Virus record (IMG/VR): IMGVR_UViG_3300021170_000002
Span: 1 to 63,523 of that record
Strand: one strand, 5' to 3'
Source: a virus
Length of the DNA: 63,523 bases
The translations under genes were made by a program, and so were the position numbers. Shown piece after piece: positions 48,269 through 56,143 of the stretch. The first letter of the stretch is position 1; the number at the start of each line of letters is the position of its first letter. Under the pieces are notes generated by a model. That model worked only from the letters and a program-made list of their open reading frames with translations. It had not been told where the DNA came from and made no database searches.

Positions 48269-48296
48269 TTGACACCTAGTCAGACTAGGTTATAAT
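48269..48296 (+). promoter_or_regulatory. Consensus promoter with operator in the spacer
   Basis: TTGACA (48269-48274), 16-base spacer, TATAAT (48291-48296), both perfect consensus. The spacer is almost filled by the perfect palindrome CCTAGTCAGACTAGG (48275-48289), so a bound repressor would block polymerase. Confidence 0.85.
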
Positions 48297-48357
48297 GGAG
48301 GTAGAGGAAACACGAGGCCGCCACGAGCGGCCCGCACCGAACCCAGGAGAACGAAAG

Positions 48358-48597
48358 ATGACCGCTACCACCGTCAAGATTCGCGGTATCCAGTCCAGTT
48401 TCAGCGGCCCCTCGTTCGGGCCGACCTACCACGTCATCGAAAAGGGTGGCCGCTGGGGCCGCAATGGGCACACGCTCTACAGCGGCACCGACTTCGCCAA
48501 AGCCGAGAAGGCTTACCGCCGCGCTGGCGGCGACGACGAGGCCGAGATCCAGCAGGCTATCGACGACGCGGAACGCTACGACCGCCGCACCCGCTGA
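48358..48597 (+). CDS. Small unknown protein under the repressed promoter
   Basis: 79 residues from the ATG at 48358 (AGGAGA upstream; the ATG at 48295 lies on the -10 box and is excluded). VKIRGIQSSFSGPSFGPTYH, KGGRWGRNGHTLYSGTDFAK then acidic helices. First gene of a probable immediate-early unit. No family recognised. Confidence 0.65.
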   Translation: MTATTVKIRGIQSSFSGPSFGPTYHVIEKGGRWGRNGHTLYSGTDFAKAEKAYRRAGGDDEAEIQQAIDDAERYDRRTR

Positions 48598-48667
48598 TCC
48601 GCTCCTTCGCCCCGCCCCCGCTTTCCCACGATGACCCGCACCCTTCGCCCCAGGAGGATACCGCATC

Positions 48668-48952
48668 GTGTTGATTCGCATCGTCGCCAACCGCAAGACG
48701 AGCAAGGCAAAGGTTGGTCTGGGAGACAGTGACGTTTCTAGGCCGGTCGAGTTGTTCGACGCCGTCATGCGCGGCTTCGGCGATCTACGGCGGCGCTGCC
48801 GCAACCGCTCGCCTTACTGGGTTAAAGTCTATGCCGTCGGTCAGGAACGCGACTGGCTGCTCGCCGCGTTCCTGACCACCGACACCCCCGAAGAGATCGA
48901 TAATCGCTGCGGTCAGGTGTTCGGCCAAATCCACGTCCTTGCTGTTCGATGA
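48668..48952 (+). CDS. Unknown protein
   Basis: 94 residues from GTG (AGGAGG upstream). MLIRIVANRKTSKAKVGLGD, RNRSPYWVKVYAVGQERDWL, ending IHVLAVR; an alpha/beta fold. Function unknown. Confidence 0.6.
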   Translation: MLIRIVANRKTSKAKVGLGDSDVSRPVELFDAVMRGFGDLRRRCRNRSPYWVKVYAVGQERDWLLAAFLTTDTPEEIDNRCGQVFGQIHVLAVR

Positions 48953-48984
48953 GTCGCCCTGCTTCGCCCCCTGGAGCCCCCGCA

Positions 48985-49197
48985 ATGACCGCATCCGAGC
49001 ATCGCTATCTGAACGCCCGCTGGCACCGGGTCACGAACGACCCGGTGACCACCGAAAGACGTGTGCAGGTTTACGACGAAGTGACTGGCGACCACGGCTA
49101 CGCGGACGTTCGCTGGGTCGCCAGTCACGTCCGTCTCGGTGTCGTCCGCGACTGCGACACGGACGCAATCATCGACCCCAACCCCACCTACGCCTAA
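48985..49197 (+). CDS. Unknown small protein
   Basis: 70 residues from the ATG at 48985 (TGGAG upstream); an ATG at 48949 overlapping the previous stop would add 12 low-complexity residues. YLNARWHRVTNDPVTTERRV, VYDEVTGDHGYADVRWVASH. No family recognised. Confidence 0.55.
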   Translation: MTASEHRYLNARWHRVTNDPVTTERRVQVYDEVTGDHGYADVRWVASHVRLGVVRDCDTDAIIDPNPTYA

Positions 49198-49227
49198 CCC
49201 ACGGCCGAAATCGCCCAGGAGAATTCC

Positions 49228-49968
49228 ATGACCGCAACCGAATCTCTGTCCGCCGCCGAACAGTCCCTCATCAGCGTCATCCGCGCCGCCACCGACGCGC
49301 TGCAGCAGACCGCGACCGACGACCTCGACGCCGCCCTGCGCGACTTCGAGGCCGCCCGTCAGGCCGCACTCGCTCGCCTCAGCCGCGCCGCCGTGAGTGT
49401 CCGCGTCGATTTCCAGCACCTCGCCACGGACACGCAGGAGATCACCCGCGACCTCGCCGCCGACCTTTTCGGCGCGCCAGCGAAGGCCACGCCCGTCGAA
49501 CCTTCGTCCGAAGCCAAGGCCGCTCCCGTCGCGCCGGCCGCGCCGCTGACCGCACAGGACTTCGTCCGCCGCGAACTGCCGGGCTTCCTCGAGCCGGCCC
49601 CTGAACCGTTGCTTGGCGTTCCCGCCGCCAACGGTCAGCAGTCTGCCTCGCCATCGCGGCAAGCCGTCGCCGATGGCTACAATCCGGAACCATGTCCCTC
49701 GTGCGGCGCGTACAAGTTCATTCGCTCTGGAGGGCAGCACGCCTGCGAGGCGTGCGGACTACGAAGCGCGCCCGAAGTCGTCAGCGTGGCCGCCAATGGC
49801 CCGTGCATCCGCCTGACCGAGCCGCAGAGTGAAGCGCCTGCTGAGGCTCCAGCGAGCCAGCAGACCGCACAGAGCGATCCCGACACCGAAGAGGCCAAGG
49901 CCATGCGTGCAGCCGCGAACGTCTCGCCCGGCCGCACGAGCCGCAACGGCCGCAAGAAGAAGTCCTGA
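49228..49968 (+). CDS. Unknown protein with zinc ribbon and disordered tail
   Basis: 246 residues. N-terminal helices (SLSAAEQSLISVIRAATDAL), an Ala/Pro-rich linker, CPSCGAYKFIRSGGQHACEACG near residues 157-178, then a long polar tail ending in a basic patch (GRTSRNGRKKKS). The basic end and ribbon suggest nucleic-acid binding. Confidence 0.6.
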   Translation: MTATESLSAAEQSLISVIRAATDALQQTATDDLDAALRDFEAARQAALARLSRAAVSVRVDFQHLATDTQEITRDLAADLFGAPAKATPVEPSSEAKAAPVAPAAPLTAQDFVRRELPGFLEPAPEPLLGVPAANGQQSASPSRQAVADGYNPEPCPSCGAYKFIRSGGQHACEACGLRSAPEVVSVAANGPCIRLTEPQSEAPAEAPASQQTAQSDPDTEEAKAMRAAANVSPGRTSRNGRKKKS

Positions 49969-50010
49969 ACCCACTGGCCGGTTCGCCCCCGGCCGCGAAG
50001 GAGAGCTGTC

Positions 50011-50400
50011 ATGAGGCGTAAGAAGAACCACCCACCGGACTTCTCCATGCGTCCTTCACGCCTGTTGCCCCGTCCGTCTCTGCTGGAGATGAAAGATCCC
50101 CTCGCGACCAAAGAGCGGCACTTCTCGCGGCTGTCTTACGCCAGGAAGCACGCCGACAAATTGCTCGCGTGGTGTGAGGCCAACGGCGTTCGTATCTCGA
50201 CGTCGATCGACGTGAAGGTCTGGAAGTTCACGAAGGGCAGGGCATGGGCTGTGTGGTCGCCATCGACGGCGCGTCTGGCTATAACCCACGATACCCGGCT
50301 CTACCGCTGCTCGTGGGGTAAAGCACACGAGTACGAGCAGGTCATCGCCGCCCTCACTCCTGTTTTTGGCACTGAGGTGATGCGATGGTTGCGTACTTGA
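50011..50400 (+). CDS. Unknown protein
   Basis: 129 residues. Basic N-terminus (RRKKNHPPDFSMRPSRLLPR), then SYARKHADKLLAWCEANGVR, VKVWKFTKGRAWAVWSPSTA. Overlaps the next gene by 16 bases. No recognised family. Confidence 0.55.
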   Translation: MRRKKNHPPDFSMRPSRLLPRPSLLEMKDPLATKERHFSRLSYARKHADKLLAWCEANGVRISTSIDVKVWKFTKGRAWAVWSPSTARLAITHDTRLYRCSWGKAHEYEQVIAALTPVFGTEVMRWLRT

Positions 50401-50597
50401 ACCTTCACGGAAGATCCGGCGTCATCGCCTACGTCGCCGGCCCGGACTTCATCGACGTCACCTTCCGAGGAGGCAGAGTTTACAAGTACAGTCACGCCTC
50501 CTGCGGTAAGGCCACCGTCACTCACATGATTGCCCTGGCGAAGGCCGGACGGGGGTTGGCGACTTTTATTTCACAGCAGAAGCCCGCCCATGTTTGA
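50385..50597 (+). CDS. KTSC-like small protein
   Basis: 70 residues. GRSGVIAYVAGPDFIDVTFR, GGRVYKYSHASCGKATVTHM then GRGLATFISQQKPAHV match the KTSC-type pattern (a strand pair with Y-x-Y and an F-x-Q end). Reported in many phages; role unknown. Last gene before the packaging module. Confidence 0.65.
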   Translation: MVAYLNLHGRSGVIAYVAGPDFIDVTFRGGRVYKYSHASCGKATVTHMIALAKAGRGLATFISQQKPAHV

Positions 50598-50712
50598 AAG
50601 CGTCCTTGCCCCCTACCACCCTCTTCTCTCTCTTGTGAGAACCCTCTCTCAGAGGGCGCGGTTCCACCTGCGCTCCTCCTTCGTCGCAGCGGCCACCAAC
50701 GAAGAGTGGCAC

Positions 50713-50742
50713 TCGACGTTGCTGGCTGGCGGTTGGTACAAT
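50713..50742 (+). promoter_or_regulatory. Candidate terS promoter, nearly leaderless
   Basis: TCGACG (50713-50718), 18-base spacer, TACAAT (50737-50742). The ATG at 50750 lies seven bases past the -10 box, so a transcript from here would have almost no leader. No Shine-Dalgarno sequence is seen between them. Confidence 0.5.
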
Positions 50743-50749
50743 CCCTGTC

Positions 50750-51310
50750 ATGGCGAAGAAACGCAAAACAAGTACGACTCCTAAAAAAAGGTCCGCTCCG
50801 GACTGGACCGAGAGGTTCCTCGCTGCTCTGCGCCAGAGTGCCAACATCAGCTACAGTGCGATGATGTCGGGGACCAACCGAACGGCGGTCTACCACCGGC
50901 GCGACAACGACAAGGCGTTCGCCGATGCGATGAAGGATGCCTTGGAGGACTCCGTCGAGAAGTTGGAACTCGAAGCTCGACGGCGCGCTCACGACGGTCT
51001 GAACCGCCTCAAGTTCCACCAGGGCCAGCCGATCATGGTCCCTGTTTTCGGCCCTGATCGTCAGCCGCTTCTGACCGAGAATGGCGAGCCGGTTCTCGTG
51101 CCCTACGTCGAACACGAGTATAGCGACACGCTGATGATCTTCCTTCTCAAAGCCCACCGCCCCGAGAAGTACCGCGACAACTACAAGGTCGAACTCAGCG
51201 GTGTAGGTGGCGGTCCTGTCGAGATCCTCGAAGTCTGCCGCACCGCCTCGGGCGCGAGATCCCTGATCGAGGAGATCGATGATGACGACGAAGAAACCGA
51301 AGAGGCGTAA
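50750..51310 (+). CDS. terS: Terminase small subunit
   Basis: 186 residues. A basic N-terminus, then helix-turn-helix WTERFLAALRQSANISYSAM ... AVYHRRDNDKAFADAMKDAL, a variable middle with two beta hairpins (VPVFGPDRQPLLTENGEPVL), and YSDTLMIFLLKAHRPEKYRD, the segment typical of phage small terminase-like proteins. Acidic C-terminus. It recognises packaging sites and recruits TerL; overlaps terL by 32 bases. Confidence 0.8.
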   Translation: MAKKRKTSTTPKKRSAPDWTERFLAALRQSANISYSAMMSGTNRTAVYHRRDNDKAFADAMKDALEDSVEKLELEARRRAHDGLNRLKFHQGQPIMVPVFGPDRQPLLTENGEPVLVPYVEHEYSDTLMIFLLKAHRPEKYRDNYKVELSGVGGGPVEILEVCRTASGARSLIEEIDDDDEETEEA

Positions 51311-54029
51311 GGCAAAACTGAACCTGCACCCCGGTCAGCAGAAGGCGTGGGACAGCACCAAGCGCATCGTCGCCATCATCTCGGGAGTCCGCGCGGGCAA
51401 GGCACTCGCCCTCGACACCCCCATCCCGACGCCAGGTGGCTTCGTACCGATGGGCGATCTTGTTGTTGGTGACGAGGTATTCGACCGTCGGGGGAGAACC
51501 TGTCGCGTCACCTATGCGTTTCCCGTCATGACCGGGCGGAAGTGTTACCGCATCACCTTCGATGATGGCACCTCCGTCGTGGCTGATGCCGAACATCGGT
51601 GGGTGACGCAGACCTACCGCCAGAGGAAGAATCAAGCACGCCGCCAGCCAGTCTCTTCGTGGTCTGATGATCGCCCTCAGTGCAGGCCAGCGGCTGATGA
51701 ATCAGTCGTCACCACCGAAGAGATTCGCTCTTCGTTGCTGGCGCGAGAGGGCAGGCAGACCAACCACTCGATCGACGTCTGCGATCCCGTTCATACTCCC
51801 GGCCGGTCGCTACCGATCCCGCCTTACACCCTCGGCCTTTGGCTCGGGGATGGCCACTCTTCTTGTGCCGTGCTGACGACTGCTGATCCAGAGATCCTCA
51901 CTCACGTCCTTGCGGAAGGGATTACCGTGGGTGCCCCCAAGGATGGCAACGCCGGCAAGGCCAGAACGCATACGCTGGGGGCCGTCAGAACGAACGTCCG
52001 CTGGGACGCGGCTAGAATCGAGTCGGCCCTCTCTCTCTACCACTCTGGTAAGAACGTGGCCGAAGTTGCCGATCTGGTGGGTCGCGGCGATAGGGGGCGC
52101 GTCAGGCGGATTCTGAAAGAAGCCGGTGTCGCGGTAGAGAAGAGGCCGCAAAGAATTTCGCACCGAAAACGCTCGGCCAACGGCGCTTTCTTGCCGGGTG
52201 GTTTGGTGCGGCCGACTCCTCCCGATAGGAATGCCAGTTTGCAAGCTATCCTTCGCCGTGAAGGACTCTTGAACAACAAACACGTCCCTGAAGCCTACCT
52301 CTGGGCCTCCGCCGAAGATCGCCTTTCGTTGCTGCAAGGCTTGATGGACAGCGATGGGTTCTGCGCGGAGAAGGGGGCGTGCGAGTTCTCCAACACCAAT
52401 GAAGGCATCAGCCATGCCGTCCTGCATCTTCTATCGAGTTTGGGTATCAAGGCGAGTATCGCCAAGAAGATACCCACGCTATACGGGAAGCCTCAACGGC
52501 CGTGTTATCGCGTCACCTTCACGACCGATCTGCCCGTCTTCAGGCTGAAACGGAAACTCGAACGCCTCGGCACTTCTCCCAAGTCTTGCGTTCGCCGGCG
52601 ATTCGTCGTTGCCGTCGATGAAGTTCCTTCGGTCCCTGTCCGCTGCATCGCGGTCGATTCTCCCGACCATACCTATCTCTGTACGCGGTCGTTCGTGCCG
52701 ACGCACAACACGAGTTTCGGGCCTCCCTGGCTCGAGCGAGAGATGAAAAGGTGCGGCCCCGGCGACTATCTTGCCGTCGCGCCGACCTTTCCGCTTCTCG
52801 ACAACGGCATCCGCCCTGAGATCGAAAATCTCTTCGGCCGGCTCCGACAACTCGGCAGCGGGACGCAGCGCCAGTTTTCCATCTCCGAAGACGGCTATCG
52901 TCGCCTCTGGCCGGATCATAGCGAACCGCGCCCTTGCCGCATCATCTATGGCCACGCTCAGAACCCCGACAGCCTTGCCGCCCTTCGCGCGAAAGCAGCA
53001 TGGTGTGACGAAGCAGGGCAAGCCGCGTTCAAGCTGGAGAGCTACGAGGAAGTGCAGCGCCGCGTCTCCTTCGACGTGGGCCGCATCCTCCTCACCACCA
53101 CGGTCTACAACCTCGGTTGGCTGAAGCAGCAAATCTGGGATAAGTGGGAGCAGTCCGGTTGCAACCACCCCGAGATCGACGTGATCAACTTCCGCTCTAT
53201 CGACAACCCCGCCTTCCCCCCGGAGGAGTACCACCGCGCCTTCCGCGAGTTGCCGATGTGGAAGGCCATCATGTTCTTCGATGGCAAGCCGACGCGCCCC
53301 GCCGGCGTCATCTACGACCTGTTCGATCCCAAGCGCCACTGCGTCCCTCGGCACCTGCTACCCGGCGACTGGCCCCGCTTCGCTGGCCTGGACTTCGGCG
53401 CGGTCAACACCGCCGCTGTCTACTCCGCCCAGGAACGCGACCGCGCCAGTGGTGTGCCAACCGGCCGCTTCATCGTCTACCGTGAGTACCCCGATCGGAA
53501 GTTCCTCCCCGGCAAGCGAGAGGCTTCGGCACACACCGTTCGCATGCTGGAGGGGGAGTCCTCCACGCCGCTGTTCATCGGCGGCTCGCATAGCGAGGAC
53601 GACTGGCGCGACAAGTTCCGCGCCGCTGGTCTGCCCGTAGCCGAGCCGCCCGTCAATGCCGTCGAGGTGCAGATCGACGCCGTCTATGGACTCATCGCCG
53701 CCGGCAACCTGATCGTCATGGACGACTGCATCGGCCTGCTCGACCAACTCGCCACCTACTCGCGCGTTCTCGACGCACGAGGCGAACCGACCGAGGAGAT
53801 AGAAAACGACGCGGCTTTCCACATGTGTGCAGCGCTCAGATATTTGTGCGTCTGGCTGGTCAAGGGTGGCCTGGCCGGCTTCCGTGCCACGCGCAGCACG
53901 GAGCGGTCGTATCAGGACTTCCCTCCCGGCACGTTCGCGGAGGAAGAGGTGATCGACGTGGAGCGCAAGCGCCGCCGGCCTGAACGCGACCGCACTGGTG
54001 GCGAGTTCGGCTTGCCGATAGAATGGTGA
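51279..54029 (+). CDS. terL: Terminase large subunit with in-frame intein
   Basis: 916 residues as encoded; removal of the 436-residue intein leaves a 480-residue TerL. After splicing the Walker A reads SGVRAGKTSFGP. YLAVAPTFPLLDNGI and the Walker B / DEAG segment (AWCDEAGQAAFKLES near residue 575) follow, then LLTTTVYNLGWLK as coupling motif. LDFGAVNTAAVYSA near 704 and a later acidic pair form the RNase H-like nuclease. ATG at 51279 or 51282, both after GGAG. It packages phage DNA into the prohead; function requires splicing. Confidence 0.9.
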   Translation: MMTTKKPKRRKAKLNLHPGQQKAWDSTKRIVAIISGVRAGKALALDTPIPTPGGFVPMGDLVVGDEVFDRRGRTCRVTYAFPVMTGRKCYRITFDDGTSVVADAEHRWVTQTYRQRKNQARRQPVSSWSDDRPQCRPAADESVVTTEEIRSSLLAREGRQTNHSIDVCDPVHTPGRSLPIPPYTLGLWLGDGHSSCAVLTTADPEILTHVLAEGITVGAPKDGNAGKARTHTLGAVRTNVRWDAARIESALSLYHSGKNVAEVADLVGRGDRGRVRRILKEAGVAVEKRPQRISHRKRSANGAFLPGGLVRPTPPDRNASLQAILRREGLLNNKHVPEAYLWASAEDRLSLLQGLMDSDGFCAEKGACEFSNTNEGISHAVLHLLSSLGIKASIAKKIPTLYGKPQRPCYRVTFTTDLPVFRLKRKLERLGTSPKSCVRRRFVVAVDEVPSVPVRCIAVDSPDHTYLCTRSFVPTHNTSFGPPWLEREMKRCGPGDYLAVAPTFPLLDNGIRPEIENLFGRLRQLGSGTQRQFSISEDGYRRLWPDHSEPRPCRIIYGHAQNPDSLAALRAKAAWCDEAGQAAFKLESYEEVQRRVSFDVGRILLTTTVYNLGWLKQQIWDKWEQSGCNHPEIDVINFRSIDNPAFPPEEYHRAFRELPMWKAIMFFDGKPTRPAGVIYDLFDPKRHCVPRHLLPGDWPRFAGLDFGAVNTAAVYSAQERDRASGVPTGRFIVYREYPDRKFLPGKREASAHTVRMLEGESSTPLFIGGSHSEDDWRDKFRAAGLPVAEPPVNAVEVQIDAVYGLIAAGNLIVMDDCIGLLDQLATYSRVLDARGEPTEEIENDAAFHMCAALRYLCVWLVKGGLAGFRATRSTERSYQDFPPGTFAEEEVIDVERKRRRPERDRTGGEFGLPIEW
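51402..52709 (+). mobile_element. Class 3 intein with LAGLIDADG endonuclease inside terL
   Basis: 436 residues inserted between Lys and Thr of the Walker A. The first residue is Ala (ALALDTPIPTPGG), not Cys or Ser. Class 3 triad present: Trp in block B (DAEHRWVT, intein residue 67), Cys in block F (VRCIAVDSPD, residue 415), Thr in block G (VPTHN, residue 434); the next residue is Thr. The endonuclease has two DOD motifs (LGLWLGDGHSS, LLQGLMDSDGF) and a helix-turn-helix between them. It appears able to splice and home. Confidence 0.88.
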
Positions 54030-54032
54030 AAC

Positions 54033-54167
54033 ATGAACGTCTTTGTGATCACGACCGCTGATGTAACGCCCAGCGAATACCGTTTCTGGTGCTGTACGGA
54101 TACGGCGTGGCTTCATGAGCAGTGGCCCCTGACCTTCACCACCTTCAGCGTGGAGAACGTCGGATGA
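54033..54167 (+). CDS. Unknown 44-residue protein
   Basis: ATG three bases after the terL stop. NVFVITTADVTPSEYRFWCC then WLHEQWPLTFTTFSVENVG: a small beta-type peptide. Stop overlaps the next ATG (ATGA). Confidence 0.5.
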   Translation: MNVFVITTADVTPSEYRFWCCTDTAWLHEQWPLTFTTFSVENVG

Positions 54168-54295
54168 AACACCACGAAGAAACCACCGTGTTCTGGTCGC
54201 TGCTCCGCTGCTGGAGCAAGATGGCGCAGGCCGCTCTGGTCGTCGGCCTCGGTGCTTACGTCTTCACCAAGGTTGCCTGCTGGCTGTTGAGGTGA
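54164..54295 (+). CDS. Small membrane protein
   Basis: 43 residues: soluble N-terminus (KHHEETTVFWSLLRCWSKMA) and a transmembrane segment ALVVGLGAYVFTKVACWLLR. Its last 20 bases are repeated at the end of the gene at 54299. Function unknown. Confidence 0.55.
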   Translation: MKHHEETTVFWSLLRCWSKMAQAALVVGLGAYVFTKVACWLLR

Positions 54296-54298
54296 ATC

Positions 54299-54532
54299 AT
54301 GCGAAGCGAGATTCCAGTCGTGCAGTTCAACTGCCGCAAACTCACCCCTGAGCAAGAGGCGGAACTCCTGGCTGCTCTAAAGCAACACAGGAGCGAACAG
54401 TTCATCCTTGTGCCCGAGCCTCCGGTCTTCATACCGCCGACTCGCTGGACTCAGGTTATCGTGGTGAGCGCCATCTCTGCATTCGCGGTCAGTGCCATCA
54501 CGTCGGCACTGGCCTGCTGGCTGTTGAGGTGA
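54299..54532 (+). CDS. Small tail-anchored membrane protein
   Basis: 77 residues. CRKLTPEQEAELLAALKQHR, PPVFIPPTRWTQVIVVSAIS then a C-terminal transmembrane helix ending ACWLLR. The 3'-terminal 20 bases match the preceding gene exactly (54276-54295), suggesting local duplication of a membrane tail. Confidence 0.55.
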   Translation: MRSEIPVVQFNCRKLTPEQEAELLAALKQHRSEQFILVPEPPVFIPPTRWTQVIVVSAISAFAVSAITSALACWLLR

Positions 54533-54608
54533 TACAAAAACGGGGCGCGACGAGCAGCCTTGATGCCCGCCGGCCCCTGATGACCCCACAGGAAAGGACT
54601 GCGAAGTC

Positions 54609-55043
54609 ATGTCTCAGCATCCTACGGAAAACCCCGAAGAGCGTGAAGATCAGCGTTTCGGCGGCGTCTTTACCACGCCCCTTGATGGTAGTTTCAGCGT
54701 GGGTGATCTGGTTGGCCTGAATGAGCAAGGGCAGGCCACGGTCATGCCTCTCACCGTGACGAATTCAGAAACTGTTCCACCTATCATCAACACCGGCTCG
54801 TCGCAACCTCTGCCTATCACCTTCAGCCCTGAAATGTGGAAGGCGGTCGAGGAGGTCGTCGATCGCCGGCTGTCGGTTCTGATCGACCTGTTCCACGTCG
54901 ATCAGGAAGAACTGCCCCTCATCCGCGCCGTCTTGCAGGGCGATGTGACGGCGCGTCTTGCGCTAGCGGATCTGTGTGAGGAAAGAGGCCAACAACAGCG
55001 AGCCGACCGCATCCGGCATCCTCTGGTGGAGGTGAAGTCGTGA
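54609..55043 (+). CDS. Unknown protein with C-terminal repeat-companion motif
   Basis: 144 residues. Acidic N-terminus, a beta segment (DLVGLNEQGQATVMPLTVTN), a helix (EMWKAVEEVVDRRLSVLIDL), and PLIRAVLQGDVTARLALADL-CEERGQQQRADRIR, which matches the TIGR02996 helix pair in degenerate form (ALADLCEERG for YADWLEERG). Confidence 0.6.
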   Translation: MSQHPTENPEEREDQRFGGVFTTPLDGSFSVGDLVGLNEQGQATVMPLTVTNSETVPPIINTGSSQPLPITFSPEMWKAVEEVVDRRLSVLIDLFHVDQEELPLIRAVLQGDVTARLALADLCEERGQQQRADRIRHPLVEVKS

Positions 55044-55177
55044 CGGATCTGATTACCTTCTTCGTCATCCTGGCGGTCGTCGCGGTCTTGCAGGCTGGTG
55101 GCTTTTGGATCGAGAGTGTCCTGTTCATCATCGGGGCCATTGTTGCCCGTCTCTTCATCCTGTGGAGATCCCGATGA
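55040..55177 (+). CDS. Small two-helix membrane protein
   Basis: 45 residues, GTG start overlapping the previous stop. LITFFVILAVVAVLQAGGFW and VLFIIGAIVARLFILWRSR are two hydrophobic helices. Holin-like in size, but far from the other lysis candidates. Confidence 0.55.
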   Translation: MTDLITFFVILAVVAVLQAGGFWIESVLFIIGAIVARLFILWRSR

Positions 55178-55392
55178 CCACCCGCCTAAAAGCCTTCGTC
55201 GTCACCCTGAACGCTGACATCCGCGAGGACGACGCCGAGAGCATCCGCACGGCGCTGCTCATGGTCAAGCACGTCGCCTCGGTCGAGCCGTTGTCGGCCA
55301 ACCTCGAAGACCACACCGCCCGCATGCGCGTCCGCGCCGAGTTGGCGAAGAAACTCTGGAAACTGTGCGACGAGATCCTGAAGGGAGAGTGA
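55174..55392 (+). CDS. Small conserved phage protein
   Basis: 72 residues, ATGA overlap. LKAFVVTLNADIREDDAESI-RTALLMVKHVASVEPLSANL is a recurrent small phage protein pattern (D-D-A-E-x-[IV], then V-A-S-V-x-P), probably a ferredoxin-like fold. Function unknown. Confidence 0.7.
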   Translation: MTTRLKAFVVTLNADIREDDAESIRTALLMVKHVASVEPLSANLEDHTARMRVRAELAKKLWKLCDEILKGE

Positions 55393-55393
55393 C

Positions 55394-55732
55394 GTGGGCG
55401 ACTGGTATGAAGAGAATGTCGAGAAGGGTGTCCGTGACGTGGTCAAACATCTGCGTGACAATGGCGTCAACACGGTTTGTTCTTGTCACCACGACATGAC
55501 TATCGAGTGTGCCTTTACCGTCGATGGCGAAATCCAGCGAATTCATGATTTGCTCTTCAATTATCTACACGGGCACGGCGAGTCTATCGACTACGTGCTG
55601 AAGATAGAACACTGCGTTCATGGCGGTTATCACGTCTACACGACGCTTTGTATAGAGTTGAAAAGACCAAAGGTGCCATACCCACCCTCGTTAGTTGATC
55701 AGCAGAATCAGGGCCGCTCTTTAGGAGGCTGA
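55394..55732 (+). CDS. Conserved phage protein of unknown function
   Basis: 112 residues from GTG. DWYEENVEKGVRDVVKHLRD-NGVNTVCSCHHDMTIEC, then IHDLLFNYLHGHGESIDYVL: matches a widespread phage family with a C-S-C-x-H-x-M motif. Probably metal binding. Confidence 0.7.
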   Translation: MGDWYEENVEKGVRDVVKHLRDNGVNTVCSCHHDMTIECAFTVDGEIQRIHDLLFNYLHGHGESIDYVLKIEHCVHGGYHVYTTLCIELKRPKVPYPPSLVDQQNQGRSLGG

Positions 55733-55733
55733 C

Positions 55734-56111
55734 GTGAACGACCTCGACTCGCTGACCGCTTCTCTCAAAGAGAACCCCACCGATCCCGTCACCATCCAGG
55801 CTCTTGCTGAGTGGCTCGAGGAACGCGGTGGAAACCCTGTGCAACTGCGCGCCTTGATGATCGACGCGCCGACCATGCTGGTGTTGTCCTACCCGGCCGA
55901 CCGTGACCCTGCTTCTCGCGTTGCGTACAAGCGGAACCTCGAGGATCTCGGCGCGAGGATTGCTCAGTTCTTCTTCGAGCATACCGGCCACCCCGTCGAA
56001 TTCGCGGTGGTTCCTTCCGACGTCGGCATCCGCCAGATCAGGGTCAGTTTGGAGATCGAGAAGGCTATCCTCGGTAAGTCGCCTCCAAGCCCCATCGAGC
56101 AAGATGGTTGA
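55734..56111 (+). CDS. TIGR02996-like protein
   Basis: 125 residues from GTG with TTAGGAGG upstream. SLTASLKENPTDPVTIQALA-EWLEERGGNPVQLRALMI fits the repeat-companion pattern with Y-A-D replaced by L-A-E. The C-terminal part is alpha/beta (LEDLGARIAQFFFEHTGHPV). It lies immediately before the portal gene, whose extension has related segments. Confidence 0.65.
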   Translation: MNDLDSLTASLKENPTDPVTIQALAEWLEERGGNPVQLRALMIDAPTMLVLSYPADRDPASRVAYKRNLEDLGARIAQFFFEHTGHPVEFAVVPSDVGIRQIRVSLEIEKAILGKSPPSPIEQDG

Positions 56112-56143
56112 CCCCAACCGCCTGACTCGCCACAATAGTCCGC

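Noticed and set aside
50590-50784. 64-residue ORF between the KTSC-like gene and terS
   Set aside because: It crosses the candidate terS promoter and start, has no ribosome site and no similarity.
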